Shown here: positions 9,402 through 18,493 of the stretch, piece by piece
How the letters are laid out: the number at the start of each line of letters is the position of its first letter
Position numbering within the stretch: position 1 is the first letter of the stretch
Assembly: GCF_014205845.1 (NCBI RefSeq)
Contig: NZ_JACHCR010000017.1
Span: 90,473 to 154,472 of the forward strand
Direction: 5' to 3'
Source of the DNA: Mucilaginibacter cryoferens
GTDB lineage: Bacteria > Bacteroidota > Bacteroidia > Sphingobacteriales > Sphingobacteriaceae
DNA: 64,000 bases
Position numbers and translations under genes: made by a program
Notes under the pieces: generated by a model
Seen by the model: the letters and a program-made list of their open reading frames with translations, nothing else
What the model was told of the DNA's origin: nothing
The model's database searches: none

Positions 9402-10372
9402 TGTATATGCAGATCAGGTCCGCTTTTAGTCAACATTCAACCATCAATACTGTGTCAGAAATTAAAAAGAACATATTAGCAACCCTGGCATATTTTGATG
9501 CATTTAATTATCCGCTCACACGGGAAGAAGTTTGTTTGTTTTTACCTGCAAAGTACGAACTACAAACATTTGATGAGGCGATGGCTTGCTTAATAAGCTG
9601 TAGGCTTATATTTCGTTTTGATAAGTTTTATACGCTAAAAAACGATCCGTACCTGGTACAGCGCCGTACCAAAGGAAATCAGAAAGCTGCCGAGATGATA
9701 CAAACGGCCCGTAAAGTGGGCAATTGGCTTATTAAGTTTCCTTATGTACGCGGTGTTGCAATTTCGGGTTCACTGTCAAAAAATTATGCCGATGACAGAT
9801 CGGATATCGATTTGTTTATTATAACTGCCCCTAACCGCCTGTGGATAGCGCGCACGCTAATGCATTGCTTTAAAAAATTAACGTTTTTGGTTAACAAGCA
9901 ACATTGCTTTTGCATGAACTACTATGTTGATGAGCAGGGACTTGAAATTGCTGAGAAAAATATTTATACCGCCACAGAGGTAGTTACTTTGATACCTATA
10001 CAGGGCGACACAACCTTTGCCGATTTTTTTACCGCCAATGCCTGGACACGTAAATACTTACCTAATCATATTATGCGGATGTCGACAGCTAAGTCGTTAG
10101 AAATAAATATTTTAAAGAATTTTATTGAGCTTTTACTGAATAATAAACTGGGCGATTTTTTGGATGGTGTTTTTATGAAGATCACTGCCCGTCGCTGGAA
10201 ACAGAAAACGCAATTGAAAAAACTGAACGATCACGGGGTACTGCTGGCCATGACTACCGGCAAGCATTTTGCGAAGCCAGATCCCCGCAACTTTCAATCA
10301 AATCTGATTGGTAGATTTGAAGCTAAGGTGGCCGCTTTATTGATAGAAAGTGAACACAGTGTGGCTAACTGA
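9401..10372 (+). CDS. Nucleotidyltransferase-fold protein
   Basis: A 323-residue soluble protein. Around residues 120-140 it has GSLSKNYADDRSDIDLFIIT, the GSx(n)DxD motif of the polymerase-beta/MNT nucleotidyltransferase fold with both metal-binding aspartates. The first about 80 residues look like a winged-helix-type domain. The C-terminal half has no motif I recognise. It ends the first plus-strand operon. Such proteins could transfer a nucleotide to a sugar or lipid intermediate, but the substrate is unknown, and a regulatory role cannot be excluded. Confidence 0.72.
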   Translation: MYMQIRSAFSQHSTINTVSEIKKNILATLAYFDAFNYPLTREEVCLFLPAKYELQTFDEAMACLISCRLIFRFDKFYTLKNDPYLVQRRTKGNQKAAEMIQTARKVGNWLIKFPYVRGVAISGSLSKNYADDRSDIDLFIITAPNRLWIARTLMHCFKKLTFLVNKQHCFCMNYYVDEQGLEIAEKNIYTATEVVTLIPIQGDTTFADFFTANAWTRKYLPNHIMRMSTAKSLEINILKNFIELLLNNKLGDFLDGVFMKITARRWKQKTQLKKLNDHGVLLAMTTGKHFAKPDPRNFQSNLIGRFEAKVAALLIESEHSVAN

Positions 10373-10417
10373 AATTCCCGGCAAATTTAGCGTTGTTTAG
10401 GTGGATATGCCCGCCAC

Positions 10418-11233
10418 TTATCTCTTCTCCAGCGAGATAATAATGTAGTCGCCGATGTATTTCCAGGGCCAGGTTGCTTTTAATTTGTTCTCCTGGGTTT
10501 TAAGAAAATGATAGGTCTTAGGGTGTTTTTCGGCAAAATTTTCGATATATGACGGAGGCACTATAGTACAAAGTCCCTCCACTCCTAAAACTTTAAATGA
10601 TTTTTTTAAAGTATTGATAATGAATGATGAATTATAATAAAAGCACTTGAAGTGAGTACCCTCAATATGGGCAATTCTTCCTTTGCTGCTAAAAAAACGC
10701 CTGAATGCGGTTTTAAACTTTCCTTTAAATATCAGCAATGTTTCCCACAGGCAAAAAGGCGGAATGATAACTAATGTTACCCTACCACCGGGTTTTAGCA
10801 GCGCATCAAATGATAACAATACCTTCTCCAATTCACCGGTGCAATTTAAACCGCCAAAGTTGGAAAAAATATGATCATAAGGTCCTTTGCTTTTCAATTG
10901 ATCGAGCTGGGTAAAAGAACATATCTCGGTACTGATGAGATCGCTATAAGGCAACGCTTTTTTTCGCAATACTTTTTGCATGCCGGTAGATATATCAGTT
11001 GCGTGCACATGATGACCCTGCTGTGCAAAAAATACGGCATCCTCCCCTGTCCCGCTATTGAGCTCAAGAATATTGCTATTGGGTTTGAGGTATTGCAACA
11101 CATGCGCCATTACCCTTTCCCGTTTGTAATTTACAATGGTATTGCCCGAATAAATTTTATCAAATACTACCGATTGCCTGCTAAAAGCATCTGAAGCATT
11201 GGCTTCGTTATTTAGGAGAGATACTTGGCTCAT
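10418..11233 (-). CDS. Class I SAM-dependent methyltransferase
   Basis: A 271-residue Rossmann-fold methyltransferase. Motif I, NILELNSGTGEDAVFFAQQG, lies near residues 54-73, followed by the acidic residue in ATDIS that binds SAM ribose. FSNFGGLNCT and LLKPGGRVTLVII are the usual later motifs. It is the last gene of a four-gene minus-strand set and overlaps the radical SAM gene before it by ATGA, so the two are co-translated. Its target is probably a small molecule or lipid made by the radical SAM enzymes (inference). Confidence 0.85.
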   Translation of the reverse strand: MSQVSLLNNEANASDAFSRQSVVFDKIYSGNTIVNYKRERVMAHVLQYLKPNSNILELNSGTGEDAVFFAQQGHHVHATDISTGMQKVLRKKALPYSDLISTEICSFTQLDQLKSKGPYDHIFSNFGGLNCTGELEKVLLSFDALLKPGGRVTLVIIPPFCLWETLLIFKGKFKTAFRRFFSSKGRIAHIEGTHFKCFYYNSSFIINTLKKSFKVLGVEGLCTIVPPSYIENFAEKHPKTYHFLKTQENKLKATWPWKYIGDYIIISLEKR

Positions 11234-12702
11234 ACTGCTTTTTCTAATTTATGGAGCTTAAAACCCTCTATTAAGGTGGCCGGTGCATGATAAATGAATG
11301 ATGCAGCCTTTCTTAAGCGCTTTATATTGGCCTTAAATGGGTTTTTAAGTAGGTTGAGCAGGTTATATTTAGCCAGGTGTGCATGATAGTTCTGATGCAC
11401 ATACCGGTGCAACTGCTTGTAATATGCCGCGCTAAAAGTATTGCTAAACATCAGCGCCATCTCGTCCGAATCTGTCCAGTTGGTTTTTTGTTGCAGATCG
11501 GCTTTTACTTTCTCATAAAACAAAGTTCCGGGTAAGGGATACGAAACAGATATGCCTATTTCATGCGGTAAAAGATTATTGATCATATTAATGGTAAGGG
11601 CGATATCTTCCCTGGTTTCGCCAGGGTAGCCAAACTGGATAAAAAATGAGGGTTTTATACCGTGTTTTTTCATGAGTTGCGTAGCCACCGCTATCTGCGC
11701 AATAGTAGTGCCCTTATCCATAGCATCCAGCACCTTCTGCGAACCACTTTCGGCACCTATCCATACGTTTTCGCAACCCGATGCGGCCAGTGCGGCTACG
11801 TCTTCATCATCCAACAGCAAATCGGCACGTGATTGGAGTTTGTACCTGAATTGCAGGTCCTCTTTTTTCACCAGTTGGGCAAACTGTTTTACCCAACCGG
11901 GCTTCAGTCCAAAAATATCATCACAAAACCAGATATGATCCATGTTAAACATTGCCTTTAAAAGCTTTAACTCGGTTATCACATTTTCCGGGCTACGGGA
12001 GTTATACCGGTTGCCGTAAATTGGCTTTGCACACCAGTTACATTTAAACGGGCAGCCACGGGTTGTACCAATATTCATCGAAAAGTAGCCTGTATGCCTT
12101 ACCCAGCTTTCGCGGTAAGGTTCAATATTTATTAAATCCCAGGCTGGCAATGGCAGACTGTCCAGATCTTTAAGCACCGGCCGGGCAAGGGTTTTAAAGG
12201 GTGCATCGTTTTTTATATAAGAGAGGCCTTGTATCTGCGATACATCTTCAGTTCCGTTTTTAATAGCGTTGGTAAGTTCGAGCAGCGTTTGCTCTGCCTC
12301 GCCGATAATTACAAAATCGGCGCCCTCGTTTAAGTATTCTTTATAACGATCTGTTGAATCTGAACTGGAAACAATTACGGTGCAGCCACGCGCTTTGGCC
12401 AGCTTACACATTTTAAACGCGGCCTCGCGCATATTGGTGAGACACATTTTGGTGAGATAGTTAAAGCCATCATCATAAATTACAAAAAAGCCTGCCTCGG
12501 CTTGTTCAATGGCCGGGATGATCTCATCCGCGGTATGCGAAAACATATTGTCAAAAAAAGATACCTCGTAACCATTGGAGCGCATGTTTGATGCTGCATA
12601 TAAAGTTCCGAGTGGTGCGTATGGCTGCCCTATTGACCATTGCTTAGGGTCGAACCGTAAAAAATAGGAGTGTGTAAATAAGATGTTATTCAACTGTTCC
12701 AT
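11230..12702 (-). CDS. Radical SAM protein with B12-binding-like N-terminal domain (BchE/P-methylase type)
   Basis: A 490-residue enzyme. Residues 1-150 resemble the Rossmann-like B12-binding domain of class B radical SAM methylases (PLGTLYAASNMRSNGYEVSFFDN), but a clear DxHxxG cobalamin ligand motif is not seen, so cobalamin binding is uncertain. The 4Fe-4S cluster motif CxxxCxxC is at Cys217, Cys221 and Cys224 (RGCPFKCNWC). WIGAESGSQKVLDAMDKGTT and FFIQFGYPGETREDI are conserved family segments. It overlaps the downstream methyltransferase gene and lies 4 bp after the next radical SAM gene. Confidence 0.88.
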   Translation of the reverse strand: MEQLNNILFTHSYFLRFDPKQWSIGQPYAPLGTLYAASNMRSNGYEVSFFDNMFSHTADEIIPAIEQAEAGFFVIYDDGFNYLTKMCLTNMREAAFKMCKLAKARGCTVIVSSSDSTDRYKEYLNEGADFVIIGEAEQTLLELTNAIKNGTEDVSQIQGLSYIKNDAPFKTLARPVLKDLDSLPLPAWDLINIEPYRESWVRHTGYFSMNIGTTRGCPFKCNWCAKPIYGNRYNSRSPENVITELKLLKAMFNMDHIWFCDDIFGLKPGWVKQFAQLVKKEDLQFRYKLQSRADLLLDDEDVAALAASGCENVWIGAESGSQKVLDAMDKGTTIAQIAVATQLMKKHGIKPSFFIQFGYPGETREDIALTINMINNLLPHEIGISVSYPLPGTLFYEKVKADLQQKTNWTDSDEMALMFSNTFSAAYYKQLHRYVHQNYHAHLAKYNLLNLLKNPFKANIKRLRKAASFIYHAPATLIEGFKLHKLEKAV

Positions 12703-12706
12703 AAAA

Positions 12707-13756
12707 TTAAGATAGCTGCGTTAATGGCGACAGGTTAAGCGAACAAACACATTTTACACAGGTTGGATGTGTTGATGTATTTAATGATCTGCGGAAAGCG
12801 ATAGCCTCATCGCTGTTTAATATATTAGCCAATGATGTATCCCTGATATTTCCCATCGACCCCAAAAAGAAGCAGGGCCTTACCGTACCATCTGCCTCAA
12901 CAACTGTTGATACCCAAGGCGCATTGCATTTTTTAAACGGAAATGGATTTAATTCGTAAAAAGCAGCGTAATAGTGGTATATATCCCTGATCTTCTCCTT
13001 GCTTTCGGCTATAAAACTATCATGAAATTCGTTGTTGAACTCCTTAAAAAGGTAGCTGATGATCTCGCAAAGCTCAGGCAGTTCCTTTTCTGAGATCAGT
13101 ATCTCGTGTTGCTTTGGCTCGGCCCAGGCTTGCTGGCGGTTAAAAGCATGGCTGCTTACATCTGCAGGTAAAAAACTAACCTGGTTAAGCCCCATCTTTT
13201 TAGCTTCGGTAATTATTGCCGGCCAGTTACGGTAATTAAGGCGATGGATCACGGTACGCCCGGTAATGCGATATGCGGGGTTTAACTTTTTGATATACTC
13301 AACTCCCTCCTTCAACTTTTTAAATGCATTAGGGATGTTCCTGATGGCATCGTGCAGCGGCTCGTCGCCATCAATAGACACAATTACTTCGCTAACGTAT
13401 TTTAAGATATCTTCGGCATTACTTTTTATAGATAAGCCGGTGGTAAGCAAAACCACATTAATACCTGCTCCTTTCAAAATCCGGCATAAGGTAAAAAAGT
13501 TGGTATTTAGTAAAGCTTCCCCACCAGACATCAATACCTGGTTTGTACCTAACGATTTAAGCGATGCCAATAAGCTGGTGATATCAGCTTCGGTAAGCTG
13601 CTTTAAATTTTTGTTGTCTTTCCATATATCACACATCACACAGCGGCAGTTACAGGCGCTGTGGGGCATCAATATCACAATAGGCAATGCCGTAATCCTG
13701 TGTGTTTGCAGGGTACGGTAGCGCTTAAAAGTTTGCAATATGGTTTGCCCAATCAT
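12707..13756 (-). CDS. Radical SAM/SPASM protein
   Basis: A 349-residue radical SAM enzyme. The cluster cysteines are Cys35, Cys39 and Cys42 in CNCRCVMC, close to the N-terminus, followed by MSGGEALLN, which is the GGE motif that binds the SAM amino group. The C-terminal 70 residues carry further cysteines (CNAPW, RPCFF, CVKCVC) in a SPASM-like arrangement for auxiliary iron-sulfur clusters. It is the middle radical SAM gene of a minus-strand operon that also holds two B12-domain-type radical SAM proteins. SPASM proteins often mature peptides, but members also act on sugars and lipids. Confidence 0.87.
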   Translation of the reverse strand: MIGQTILQTFKRYRTLQTHRITALPIVILMPHSACNCRCVMCDIWKDNKNLKQLTEADITSLLASLKSLGTNQVLMSGGEALLNTNFFTLCRILKGAGINVVLLTTGLSIKSNAEDILKYVSEVIVSIDGDEPLHDAIRNIPNAFKKLKEGVEYIKKLNPAYRITGRTVIHRLNYRNWPAIITEAKKMGLNQVSFLPADVSSHAFNRQQAWAEPKQHEILISEKELPELCEIISYLFKEFNNEFHDSFIAESKEKIRDIYHYYAAFYELNPFPFKKCNAPWVSTVVEADGTVRPCFFLGSMGNIRDTSLANILNSDEAIAFRRSLNTSTHPTCVKCVCSLNLSPLTQLS

Positions 13757-13781
13757 ATATATTAAATGTGTTATCCGGTAA

Positions 13782-15281
13782 TTAAAATCCCTGTATCTCT
13801 GGCTGGCGGTATTCCCAAAGCCTTTGAAGCAGTTTTATTTCGTAAGGATATTTGTATAGGTTTGTTTTGTACCTCAATATAGATACAAACCTGATAGCCC
13901 TCTTTTTCAGTTCGTTTAGCTTAATATCCGTAACGGTTGGATACACACCATTCAATACGGTCTCAAAGTTTCTTATTTTATCAATCATCTCTGGCGTTAA
14001 CCAGGGTGTTAAAGGATTTTTGCGCAGATCGAAATTTTCCCACGCCGGGCTTACCCAGTCTTCCAGCGTTTGTGGATATACAAAGCCTTGTTCCTGTACC
14101 TGTTTAAATAGTTCAGAACCTTCTGTGGGCACCGGTGTATAGGTATATATTACAATTTCGGTTTGGGGATTTATAGCTTTTACCTTTTTTATAAAATCAA
14201 TCTCAAAGTCAATCCCTGCCTGTACTTTCTCTGGCGTTGCCGCGGGAGTACCTAATACAAATGAATACTCGGGAATAATATCAAACTGTTTCAACCGCTC
14301 GGCAAAACGGAGAATCTGCTCGCCGGTTTGGGTGCCGCCTTTATCCATTTGCTCCAATACTTCGTTGTTCCCGCTTTCGGCACCAAAAAAGATACACTTA
14401 CAGCCCGATCTGCGAATCTGTTCCAAAGAGCTATCCTTAAACTTATCCATAGTATCAATACGCGCCATGCCCCACCAGGTCATGTTTTCGGGTTCAATCA
14501 GCTTGGCAAAGTCTACAGCCCGCTTTTCTGATACAAAAAAGTTGTTATCATGAAACTCAATGGCATCTGCGCCGTATTTATCTTTAATATACTTTACATC
14601 TTTATAAACCACTTTAGCCGATTTAGCCTTCCACCTGGCCTCATAAATAGGCACCACGGCGCAAAACGAACAGGTAAAGGGGCAGCCAATACTGGAATGA
14701 TATGCCATGGTATGCTCACCCAAATAGGTTTTACCCAGGTATTTTGGGATAGGATAAAAAGTTGCCAGTTTATCATAAGGCAAAGGTGGTAGTGCATCCT
14801 GGTCTAAAAGATCTTCTTTTATCGTTTTGGTGATTTTGCCATCTACCTTATAGATCAGGTTTTTAATAAACTCATATGGCTCATGCTTTTCCAGGGCATC
14901 TATCAACCGGGGGAAAGCATTATCGCCGGGGCCGTTGATAATAAAATCAACATACCCCGAATCTAAAACCGCTTTTGGCTGATTGGATGGAAAATATCCG
15001 CCCCATATCATGGTAGTGCGCGGATATTTTTGTTTAATTGTTTTACAAATAGGGATAGCTTCCTTTAACTGCGGGCCAGGCATCACGGTAAAGCCGAGAT
15101 AGCCAAACTCGCCGGTTTTTAAATAGCTTTCGATTTTTTTCCAGGCATCGGCTTCACAATTACCGTCTACAATAACCCAGTCATATTTACCTTCAACAGA
15201 TGCCGCTATGTTTAGTATTGAATTTGGTATGCGATACTTGGCATTGGCGCTTTTTGGATTGTAGAGTAATATCTTATTCAT
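13782..15281 (-). CDS. Radical SAM protein with B12-binding-like N-terminal domain
   Basis: A 499-residue protein and the first gene of its minus-strand operon. The N-terminal 150 residues form a B12-binding-type Rossmann domain (FLGF-like YLGFTVMPGP, MIWGGYFPSNQP, VDFIINGPGD). The radical SAM cysteines are Cys200, Cys204 and Cys207 (GCPFTCSFC). FFGAESGNNEVLEQMDKGGT parallels the equivalent segment in the gene at 11230, so the two are related but not identical paralogues. It probably performs a methylation or a C-C bond rearrangement on a cluster-specific intermediate. The reaction is unknown. Confidence 0.88.
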   Translation of the reverse strand: MNKILLYNPKSANAKYRIPNSILNIAASVEGKYDWVIVDGNCEADAWKKIESYLKTGEFGYLGFTVMPGPQLKEAIPICKTIKQKYPRTTMIWGGYFPSNQPKAVLDSGYVDFIINGPGDNAFPRLIDALEKHEPYEFIKNLIYKVDGKITKTIKEDLLDQDALPPLPYDKLATFYPIPKYLGKTYLGEHTMAYHSSIGCPFTCSFCAVVPIYEARWKAKSAKVVYKDVKYIKDKYGADAIEFHDNNFFVSEKRAVDFAKLIEPENMTWWGMARIDTMDKFKDSSLEQIRRSGCKCIFFGAESGNNEVLEQMDKGGTQTGEQILRFAERLKQFDIIPEYSFVLGTPAATPEKVQAGIDFEIDFIKKVKAINPQTEIVIYTYTPVPTEGSELFKQVQEQGFVYPQTLEDWVSPAWENFDLRKNPLTPWLTPEMIDKIRNFETVLNGVYPTVTDIKLNELKKRAIRFVSILRYKTNLYKYPYEIKLLQRLWEYRQPEIQGF

Positions 15282-15463
15282 ACGGTGTTGGTATTTAACG
15301 GTAAGCGATGGACTATTACCCCCATCGCTTCCAAACCCAGATCAACAATTAAACTATTCTTAATACATTACGCTTGATAACAGGCAGGGGTTGCCTGCAT
15401 TAATAATAAAACCACGGGCAACCACGGGGCATTTTTTACCGTTATTAGTACAAAACCCGTACT

Positions 15464-16204
15464 ATGCTGGCTACTATTAAAAACTATATTAAAAGCAAGG
15501 TATCACCCAATATTGTAACCGAGAAAAACGCTGTAGAAGCATACGACCTATGGGCAACCGACTATGATATGCAACCCGGTAACCTGATGCTGCACCTTGA
15601 CGAAAAACTATTTGCCACACTGCTAAAAGGTTTAGAAATAAAAGGCAAGCAAGTGGCCGATATAGGCTGCGGTACCGGCAGGCAATGGCCTGCCCTATTC
15701 AACAAGCAGCCTGCCGGGTTAACGGGTTTTGATGTATCGGGCGGAATGCTAAAAAAGTTGAAAGAAAAGTACCCATCGGCAAGTATTAGCCAAATAACCG
15801 ATAACTTATTTGCCGATACGCCCGATGCCTCTTTTGATGTGATCGTATCCACACTTACTGTTGCTCATATAGCAGATATTGAAGAAGCTTTACAAGCCTG
15901 GAGCCGTTTGCTTAAGCCCGGTGGCGAGATCATCATCACCGATTTCCATCCGCATACACTGGCTTTTGGTGGTAAAAGAACGTTTACGCATGATAATACA
16001 CTAATGGCCGTACACAACTATGTTCACCCTATTTATTCCATTAAGGAAGTGCTGTTAAAAAACAACTTTTACCTGGTAACGCAGGAAGAAATAAAAATTG
16101 ACGAAAGTATGAAGCCGTTTTATGCCGATGCTAACGCGATGCATGTTTACGAAAAATACTATGGATTCCCCATTATTTATGGTATCCATTTAAAACGGAA
16201 TTAA
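15464..16204 (+). CDS. Class I SAM-dependent methyltransferase
   Basis: A 246-residue methyltransferase of the UbiE/Methyltransf_11 kind. Motif I is VADIGCGTGRQW near residues 63-74, the SAM-ribose acidic residue is in GFDVSGGML, and LLKPGGEIIITDFHP is the post-motif III strand. It opens a plus-strand trio and is divergent from the radical SAM operon across a 182-bp gap, so the two units may share a control region. It ends 4 bp before the amidohydrolase gene. The substrate is unknown. Confidence 0.87.
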   Translation: MLATIKNYIKSKVSPNIVTEKNAVEAYDLWATDYDMQPGNLMLHLDEKLFATLLKGLEIKGKQVADIGCGTGRQWPALFNKQPAGLTGFDVSGGMLKKLKEKYPSASISQITDNLFADTPDASFDVIVSTLTVAHIADIEEALQAWSRLLKPGGEIIITDFHPHTLAFGGKRTFTHDNTLMAVHNYVHPIYSIKEVLLKNNFYLVTQEEIKIDESMKPFYADANAMHVYEKYYGFPIIYGIHLKRN

Positions 16205-16208
16205 TAAA

Positions 16209-17378
16209 ATGGTATTGGGTAATGTGCGATTGGCTGATAGCGGACAGATAGTAAATATCAGTATAGAACGTGATCAAATAGATAGCGTAAGCCCGACAAC
16301 CATAAATGCTAACGATAAACTTCTGCTTCATTTTGAAGATTCCATCGTTTTTCCCGGTCTTATTAATTCGCACGATCATCTTGATTTCAACCTTTTCCCG
16401 CAATTGGGTAATCGCGTTTATAGCAACTATACAGAATGGGGTGGCTATATTCATAAAGAGTTTAAACAGGAAATAGCTGATGTACTTCGCGTTCCGCAGC
16501 ATTTGCGGATACTTTGGGGAGTTTATAAAAACCTGCTTTGCGGGGTTACCACGGTGGTAAATCATGGGGAACGATTAGCTACTGACAATGCCCTTATCAA
16601 TATATTTGAAGATACGCATGACCTGCATTCTATTGCATTTGAAAAGCTTTGGAAACTAAAACTCAACAATCCGCTTAAACGAGCATTGCCCGTTGTGATC
16701 CATACGGGCGAAGGAACCGACAAACAGGCATCCAGAGAAATAGATAGCCTCATCGGCTGGAATAAACTTGGCCGCAACCTTATTGGTATCCATGCCGTAG
16801 CCATGACCGCAGAGCAGGCCCCGCACTTTAAAGCGATTGTTTGGTGCCCACAATCTAATGATTACCTGCTCGATAAATCGGCCCCCATAAATCAACTTAA
16901 GTCGTTCACCAAGATATTGTTTGGTACCGACTCCACTCTTACCAGCGGCTGGAACATCTGGGATCATATCAACATGGCACGTGGCACAGGTATGCTTAAC
17001 GATGATGAACTATATCAATCTTTAAATAAAACCGCCGCAAATGTTTGGGAAATAAATGGCGGAGAGATTGCTAAAGGGAAAAGCGCAGACCTGGTGATGG
17101 CAAAAGCTAAAGGCTCCATAAGTAATTATGATGCCTTTTATGCCACGCAACCGGCCGATATTCAGTTGGTGATGCACAGCGGAAAAATCCGTTTATTTGA
17201 TCAGCACATGCTGCCTGCACTGGCTCCGCAGCTTAAAGGGCAACAATTTAGCTTAATACAACTGGGCGATAGTTTTAAATATGTTGCAGGGAACATAGGC
17301 CAACTGATAACCAGCATTCAAACTTATTTACCCCAGGTGGTTTTTCCATTTACATTTATACATCAGCAAATATTTTGA
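16209..17378 (+). CDS. Amidohydrolase-superfamily metal-dependent hydrolase/deaminase
   Basis: A 389-residue TIM-barrel hydrolase. The metal ligands expected for the TrzN/AtzA/SAH-deaminase branch are visible: the HxH motif in PGLINSHDHLDF, a His in PVVIHTGEG, a His in IGIHAVAM and the Asp in LFGTDSTLTSG. The C-terminal GKSADLVMAK is the usual returning beta-sandwich domain. This metabolic type of enzyme is unusual inside a glycan locus, which suggests it processes a pathway-specific amide, amine or nucleobase-like group. Its stop overlaps the start of the next gene (TTGA). Confidence 0.86.
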   Translation: MVLGNVRLADSGQIVNISIERDQIDSVSPTTINANDKLLLHFEDSIVFPGLINSHDHLDFNLFPQLGNRVYSNYTEWGGYIHKEFKQEIADVLRVPQHLRILWGVYKNLLCGVTTVVNHGERLATDNALINIFEDTHDLHSIAFEKLWKLKLNNPLKRALPVVIHTGEGTDKQASREIDSLIGWNKLGRNLIGIHAVAMTAEQAPHFKAIVWCPQSNDYLLDKSAPINQLKSFTKILFGTDSTLTSGWNIWDHINMARGTGMLNDDELYQSLNKTAANVWEINGGEIAKGKSADLVMAKAKGSISNYDAFYATQPADIQLVMHSGKIRLFDQHMLPALAPQLKGQQFSLIQLGDSFKYVAGNIGQLITSIQTYLPQVVFPFTFIHQQIF

Positions 17379-18493
17379 AATTGATAAAACTGGTTGATCT
17401 TACTTATCATTCGCACCTGAAATATACCCGGCCAGGGCAGGTTATGGAAAACCATGCCCCTGCTTTGGCTTTTGCACCTTATTTGAAAGATAGGCTTGAT
17501 TTTATGTTTGTAAAACATGCCTCATTTGAGCAACACACTTTTATTGATGATATCCCCTATCACTTTTTCAGAGGGGGTAACAAATTCTGGTCGCTATCTT
17601 TAAAAACACATCGTTTTATTAAAAAAGTTAAGCCCGATATTATTTTGGTACAAGGGCTTGTATTTCCGATACAGGTAATGTTTCTGAGGCTTTTTTGTGG
17701 TAAAAAAATTAAGCTGATCATTCAGCACCACGGCGAACTACCTTCTACAGGTGTAAAAGGCCGCCTGCAAAAAATAGCCTGCAATATGGCTGATGCATTT
17801 TTCTTTACATCGGCCGGCAACACAACTATATGGAAAAAGAAAAACATATTAGGGCATGATGCTCATGTAATGGAAGTATTGGAGGCGTCTACCAGTTTTA
17901 AGCCCATTGATAAGCATACAAGTAAAATATATACCGGCATTACGGGCGATACCAATTTTATTTGGGTAGGCCATTTTAATGCCAATAAAGACCCATTAAC
18001 GGTTATAGCCGGTTTTGAGCAATACATTAAGGTTAAGCCATCTGCAAGGTTGTATATGATCTATCAAACCGAAAGCCTTCTGGATTTAGTTAAAAAAAAG
18101 CTGGCATTAAACCCGGCATTGTTTAATGCGGTTGTTTTAGTAGGTAAAATTGCTAATGAGGATATGCCTTACTGGTTTAGCGCGGCAGATTTCTATTTAT
18201 CCGGAAGCCATAAGGAAGGCAGTGGCTATGCATTGCTTGAGGCTATGGCATGTGGATGTATTCCTATAGTTACCGCAATTCCATCGTATCAAAAAATTAC
18301 CTGCGGCGGCGAATATGGTTTTTTGTACCCTGTGGCCGATGCCCATTCGCTGGCCAACACCCTTATATCACTCGAAAAGGTGAACCGGAAAAAATTAGCC
18401 GAAGAGGTTTTAGCCCATTTTAGTCAAAACCTCAGTTTCAAAACAATTGCCGATGATATGGTGAAAATATGTAGCCAATTAATGGCCAAATAA
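17375..18493 (+). CDS. Family 4 glycosyltransferase with TTG start
   Basis: A 372-residue GT-B enzyme. The donor domain carries FIWVGHFNANKDPLTVIAGF, then SAADFYLSGSHKEGSGYALLEAMACGC with the EX7E acidic residues, and IPIVTAIPSYQ. No ATG lies near the expected N-terminus. The TTG at 17375 overlaps the previous stop as TTGA, so coupled initiation at TTG is the best start. The 3' end overlaps the convergent gene at 18479 by 15 bp. It is the last gene of the methyltransferase-amidohydrolase-glycosyltransferase trio. Confidence 0.85.
   Translation: MKLIKLVDLTYHSHLKYTRPGQVMENHAPALAFAPYLKDRLDFMFVKHASFEQHTFIDDIPYHFFRGGNKFWSLSLKTHRFIKKVKPDIILVQGLVFPIQVMFLRLFCGKKIKLIIQHHGELPSTGVKGRLQKIACNMADAFFFTSAGNTTIWKKKNILGHDAHVMEVLEASTSFKPIDKHTSKIYTGITGDTNFIWVGHFNANKDPLTVIAGFEQYIKVKPSARLYMIYQTESLLDLVKKKLALNPALFNAVVLVGKIANEDMPYWFSAADFYLSGSHKEGSGYALLEAMACGCIPIVTAIPSYQKITCGGEYGFLYPVADAHSLANTLISLEKVNRKKLAEEVLAHFSQNLSFKTIADDMVKICSQLMAK

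Noticed and set aside
10871..11194. 107-codon plus-strand ORF inside the methyltransferase gene
   Set aside because: Antisense shadow; the minus-strand frame has full methyltransferase motifs.
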